A stretch of 10,314 nt of DNA from an uncultured bacterium (GTDB taxonomy: Bacteria > Actinomycetota > Coriobacteriia > Coriobacteriales > Coriobacteriaceae): contig CAJMRP010000068.1 in NCBI GenBank assembly GCA_905215765.1, positions 1 through 10,314 of the forward strand, read 5' to 3'. Both the position numbers and the translations under genes were made by a program. Numbering within the stretch: position 1 is the stretch's first letter; each line of letters opens with the position of its first letter. The notes under the pieces were generated by a model. That model saw only the letters and a list, made by a program, of their open reading frames with translations, was not told where the DNA came from and did not search any database. Below, piece after piece: positions 7,921 to 10,314 of this stretch.

Positions 7921-7956
7921 TTTCCGCGACATTACCGTTATGTTGCTGTCGCGAAA
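7921..7956. promoter_or_regulatory. 36-bp inverted repeat over the probable glnN promoter
   Basis: TTTCCGCGACA (7921-7931) and TGTCGCGAAA (7947-7956) are reverse complements over 10 bases apart from one extra C in the left arm, with a 15-base spacer. It overlaps the candidate glnN -10 and start point, which is where a repressor acting on nitrogen status would bind. It does not match the actinobacterial GlnR or AmtR consensus as I know them. Confidence 0.45.
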
Positions 7957-7964
7957 CCAATCAA
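7937..7964 (-). promoter_or_regulatory. Candidate glnN promoter
   Basis: On the minus strand TTGATT (7964-7959) and CATAAC (7942-7937) are 16 bases apart, each matching four of six sigma-70 consensus positions. Transcription would start near 7930 and give a leader of about 90 nt. Weak call, chosen because the inverted repeat 7921-7956 is centred on it. Confidence 0.35.
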
Positions 7965-8076
7965 TGAGGTTACCCTATCGAGGCGGCGTTGCCACCCTCA
8001 ACAGCCAATCAACTGTATAAATAGCAGACCTCTTCCCATGGTTTAAGGGTAGTCAATGTAGGATGGGGCTCTATTA

Positions 8077-8102
8077 ACTGGTATTTTGCATCAGATACCA
8101 GT
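8077..8102 (+). promoter_or_regulatory. Perfect 8-bp dyad upstream of metF, candidate LysR-type operator
   Basis: ACTGGTAT (8077-8084) and ATACCAGT (8095-8102) are perfect reverse complements with a 10-base AT-rich spacer, 165 bases before the metF ATG. The interrupted dyad with TGGTAT half-sites suits a LysR-type regulator, and a further half-site TGGTAT lies at 8169-8174. Activators of this family (for example MetR) control methionine genes in other bacteria; the link here is inference. Confidence 0.5.
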
Positions 8103-8114
8103 CTTTATAGTCCG

Positions 8115-8160
8115 TGCCTAGATTAGCCGCTCTGTTATAGAGAAAGCCGATAGCAAGGCA
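8115..8160 (+). other. Possible structured metF leader
   Basis: TGCCT (8115-8119) pairs with AGGCA (8156-8160), enclosing a second hairpin CTCT/AGAG (8130-8133 and 8139-8142). A leader of 100-150 nt between the dyad at 8077-8102 and metF leaves room for a cis-acting RNA. The pairs are short, so this is a weak call. Confidence 0.2.
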
Positions 8161-8196
8161 TCTTTGATTGGTATCCTCAAATAGCGAGTGAAACTC

Positions 8197-8214
8197 CACC
8201 GTGACACAGCGGTG
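8197..8214 (+). promoter_or_regulatory. CACCG-N8-CGGTG dyad upstream of metF
   Basis: CACCG (8197-8201) and CGGTG (8210-8214) form a 5-bp dyad 53 bases upstream of the metF ATG. Its right arm overlaps an alternative hairpin, ACAGC/GCTGT (8206-8210 and 8214-8218). The arms match the inner part of the glnN leader hairpin at 7862-7880. Confidence 0.3.
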
Positions 8215-8266
8215 CTGTAGAATCCTTACAACACATCGCACTATTACGTATCTAGAGGAGCACGAT

Positions 8267-9139
8267 ATGCGCGTCGACGAGGTTTTTAAGCAGGCAGCAT
8301 CCCAGGGCACCGCGCCCATTTCGTTTGAGATGTTCCCGCCCAAGGGCGAGCTGACCCTCGACACGGCTCGCGAAGTGGCAGGCAATCTGTGCAAGCTTTC
8401 GCCGAGCTTTGTCTCGGTCACCTGCTCGGCTGGCGGCTCGGGCAACGGCGCCACCACCGCCCCCATCGCGCATATGATTACGAGCGAATTCGATACACCC
8501 TCGGTGGCACACCTTACCTGCGTGGGCCGCTCACATGCCGATATCGCCGCCAAGATCGACGAGTATCGCACCGCCGGCGTGGAAAACATCCTGGCCCTGC
8601 GTGGCGATCTCCCTGCCGGCGCAACCGAGGACGACAAGCCCGCCTCCGACTACGCCTACGCCCGCGACCTCATCCCCGAGCTCGTCGACGCCGGCTTTTG
8701 CGTGGGCGCCGCAGCCTACCCCGAGGGCCACATTGCCTGTGAGGATCTCAACCTCTCGGTCGAACACCTCAAGCAAAAACAGGACGCTGGCGCGAGCTTC
8801 TTTGTGACGCAGCTCTTCTTTGATAACGAGTGCTTCTACCGTTTTCGCGAGCTTGCCGACAAGGTCGGCATCACCGTGCCCATTACCGCGGGCATCATGC
8901 CGTTTATGGGCAAGTCACAGATCAGCCGCATGGTCTTTATGTGCGGCGCGTCGCTGCCCTCCCCCGTCATCAAGATTCTCGCCAAGTACGAGAATGACCC
9001 CGAGAGCCTGCAGGCAGCTGGTGTAGATTATGCAGCCCGCCAGCTTTGCGACCTCAAGGAGCACGGCGCCGACGGCCTGCACCTGTACACTATGAACCGT
9101 CCTGCGATCGCCGCGACCATTATGGAGCGCCTGGGGTAA
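8267..9139 (+). CDS. metF: Methylenetetrahydrofolate reductase
   Basis: A 290-residue cytoplasmic flavoprotein reducing 5,10-methylene-THF to 5-methyl-THF, the methyl donor for MetH. The length is close to E. coli MetF. Family motifs: ISFEMFPPKGE (18-28), with E21 matching the catalytic Glu28 of E. coli; VTCSAGGSGNGAT (51-63); HLTCVGRS (82-89); NILALRGD (107-114), with D114 at the conserved Asp near the flavin; GAAAYPEGH (147-155); FFVTQLFFD (178-186); and PITAGIMPF (205-213). A longer frame opens at 8201, but ATG 8267 is preferred because GAGGAG (8255-8260) lies six bases before it and the extra residues are unlike the family. It is first of a three-gene operon, its TAA sharing a base with the next ATG. 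The electron donor (NADH, or ferredoxin via partners) cannot be told from sequence. Confidence 0.96.
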   Translation: MRVDEVFKQAASQGTAPISFEMFPPKGELTLDTAREVAGNLCKLSPSFVSVTCSAGGSGNGATTAPIAHMITSEFDTPSVAHLTCVGRSHADIAAKIDEYRTAGVENILALRGDLPAGATEDDKPASDYAYARDLIPELVDAGFCVGAAAYPEGHIACEDLNLSVEHLKQKQDAGASFFVTQLFFDNECFYRFRELADKVGITVPITAGIMPFMGKSQISRMVFMCGASLPSPVIKILAKYENDPESLQAAGVDYAARQLCDLKEHGADGLHLYTMNRPAIAATIMERLG

Positions 9140-9927
9140 TGGAAAAACCGCACATCGATACAATCGCTGTCGAAGTGCCGGCCGACCTTGCGTCGCCGGC
9201 GCTTTACCGTGTCGATGCTGCGCACCATCCCCGTGTCGACCGTGCCGAGATGCTGCGGTATCTGGGTTACGGCGGCCAGCAGATTGAGCCCGAGCTGTCG
9301 CAGCGTATTGAGCTTGTCGTTGAACGTCTGGAACTGGACATTGAGCCCCGTGGCGTGCGCCGCGTATTTGCCATCGATGCCACGGGCGTTGACGAGCAGG
9401 GCGAGCCCAGCATCCGTCTGGTTGGCACCAACGTTGAGCTGCGAGGTCGCGATATCTATCGACATCTCAAAGATGCCCGCTTTGCCGCGCTCATGGCATG
9501 CACCCTCGGCATGGACGCCGAGCGTCGCCTGCGCACCACGGGAGCCCAACATCCCCTGGAGGGCGCCGTGCTCGACGCCGCGTGCTCCGCTTACGTGGAA
9601 GCCGCCGTTGAGCAAATGGACCAGCAGGTCAAGACGGACGCCGCCGTTCATGGGCTCGCCGGCAACTGGCGCTTTAGTCCCGGCTATGGCGACTGCCCGC
9701 TCTCGGCCCAGCGCTCGATCGTCAATGCGCTCAACGCCACGCGGCTCATCGGCCTGACCGTCACGCCCACCAGCCTGCTCATGCCCACCAAAAGCGTGAC
9801 CGCGGTGATCGGCCTGTTTGACGGCGAGGTCCACGACGCCCAGACCCGCCCCACCTGCAATATCTGCCGCATGCGCGAGAACTGCCGCTTCCGTGCCGCC
9901 CACACCACCTGCTATTCCAGCCATTAG
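9139..9927 (+). CDS. Stand-alone methionine synthase reactivation-domain protein (B12-dependent)
   Basis: A 262-residue protein whose ATG (9139-9141) overlaps the metF stop by one base. It resembles the C-terminal activation domain of cobalamin-dependent methionine synthase, which binds S-adenosylmethionine and remethylates inactive cob(II)alamin. The SAM-contacting RxxxGY motif of that domain is seen as R178-FSP-G182-Y183 in NWRFSPGYGDCPLSAQ, followed by a conserved-looking LTVTPTSLLMPTKSVTAVIG segment (206-225). The C-terminus adds a Cys cluster, C240-x2-C243-x5-C249-x8-C258, a possible metal or Fe-S site absent from E. coli MetH. Its place between metF and metH, with metH starting nine bases after its stop, supports action on the MetH encoded next. 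The reductase partner is not in the window. Confidence 0.88.
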   Translation: MEKPHIDTIAVEVPADLASPALYRVDAAHHPRVDRAEMLRYLGYGGQQIEPELSQRIELVVERLELDIEPRGVRRVFAIDATGVDEQGEPSIRLVGTNVELRGRDIYRHLKDARFAALMACTLGMDAERRLRTTGAQHPLEGAVLDAACSAYVEAAVEQMDQQVKTDAAVHGLAGNWRFSPGYGDCPLSAQRSIVNALNATRLIGLTVTPTSLLMPTKSVTAVIGLFDGEVHDAQTRPTCNICRMRENCRFRAAHTTCYSSH

Positions 9928-9936
9928 GAGCCCTCG

Positions 9937-10314
9937 ATGTTTACTCCGCTTATCACTCATGATTCTGACGGCACTGCATTGGCGGCACCCGTTGATGCCG
10001 CACGTCGCAACGGTGCCACGTACAAGACGCGCACGATCGACGATCTGCGCATTAAGGATGACCGCCTGCGCGCCGCCATCGAGGGAACGGGGCACCTGCT
10101 GTTCGACGGCGGCATGGGCACCATGCTGCAGGCCGCCGGCATGAAGGCAGGCGCCCTGCCCGAGCTGCTCAACTTTGAGGAGCCCCAGGTCATCACCGAT
10201 ATCCAGCGTCAGTACGTCGAGGCTGGCTGCGACGTGATCACCGCCAACACCTTTGGCGCCAACGCTCACAAGCTCGACGGCGCCGCCACCGTGGCAGACG
10301 TCTTTGCCGCGGCA
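9937..10314 (+). CDS. metH: Cobalamin-dependent methionine synthase, N-terminal part (partial, runs off window end)
   Basis: The frame runs from ATG 9937 to the window end (126 codons, no stop). From residue 57 it is the homocysteine-binding domain of MetH: DGGMGTMLQAAG, then NFEEPQVITDIQRQYVEAGC and DVITANTFGANAHKL, the conserved TNTFGAN-type segment of the homocysteine S-methyltransferase barrel. The enzyme transfers methyl from 5-methyl-THF through methylcobalamin to homocysteine in the cytoplasm. AGGAG (9926-9930) overlaps the upstream stop and lies six bases before the ATG. The first 52 residues or so precede the usual start of the barrel and are longer than in most MetH proteins; no other ATG occurs in frame before residue 58. 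Zinc ligands, the folate and B12 domains, and the C-terminus lie beyond the window. Confidence 0.93.
   Translation, partial: MFTPLITHDSDGTALAAPVDAARRNGATYKTRTIDDLRIKDDRLRAAIEGTGHLLFDGGMGTMLQAAGMKAGALPELLNFEEPQVITDIQRQYVEAGCDVITANTFGANAHKLDGAATVADVFAAA

Larger units (their letters stand above)
7841..8266. other. Divergent glnN-metF intergenic region, 426 bp
   Basis: No gene is supported here. The left part (7841-7964) holds the glnN leader and promoter dyads. The middle contains CCAATCAA twice (7957-7964 and 8005-8012), a TTGCCA (7989-7994) and a TATAAAT (8016-8022); these last two are 21 bases apart, too far for a normal promoter. The right part (8077-8266) contains the 26-bp dyad, a possible leader structure and the metF ribosome binding site. 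I see no match to S-adenosylmethionine or cobalamin riboswitch signature motifs. Confidence 0.6.

Noticed and set aside
8103..8266. S-adenosylmethionine or cobalamin riboswitch in the metF leader
   Set aside because: The leader has short hairpins, but I could not find the conserved core motifs of the known SAM or cobalamin riboswitch classes.
9028..10269. 413-codon open frame on the minus strand across the reactivation protein and metH
   Set aside because: It overlaps three convincing genes in antisense; its composition reflects their codon bias.

Overview
The window reads as a high-GC chromosomal segment from a coriobacterial gut actinobacterium. Collinsella or a close relative is my best guess, from the GC-rich third positions, the type III glutamine synthetase, the MurT/GatD proteins and the style of the intergenic repeats. 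This assignment comes from pattern recognition, not a database search.

Layout. Positions 1-91 (minus) hold the first 30 codons of an iron-containing alcohol dehydrogenase. Positions 104-591 are a long divergent intergenic region with two dyads and a GGTGC/GCACC-rich repeat patch. A plus-strand operon follows: two TPR-like helical proteins (592-1668 and 1668-2711, stop and start sharing one base) that look like diverged tandem paralogues, then a 724-residue protein joining MurT and GatD, the two halves of the lipid II D-glutamate amidating enzyme, in one chain (2757-4931). The operon ends in a 13-bp hairpin with a T run.

Positions 4932-5752 are a repeat-dense island around one tRNA-Glu(UUC). 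Before the tRNA are two 55-bp palindromes spaced 80 bp apart, bracketed by a whole and a half copy of the preceding hairpin. After it come its terminator, a hairpin carrying a reverse-complement T-arm-like sequence, and a 218-bp unit bounded by 47-nt inverted arms.

On the minus strand, glnN (5753-7840), a type III glutamine synthetase, has its own terminator and a leader with several dyads. The 426-bp divergent region 7841-8266 separates it from a methionine operon on the plus strand: metF (8267-9139), a free-standing B12-dependent methionine synthase reactivation-domain protein (9139-9927) and the 5' end of metH (9937 to the window end). In this operon MetF makes 5-methyl-THF, MetH uses it to methylate homocysteine on a corrinoid cofactor, and the middle protein presumably rescues inactivated cob(II)alamin.

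No phage, CRISPR array, transposase or defence system is visible. The most unusual items are the MurT-GatD fusion, the paired TPR-like proteins beside it, and the palindromic and inverted-repeat elements around tRNA-Glu.
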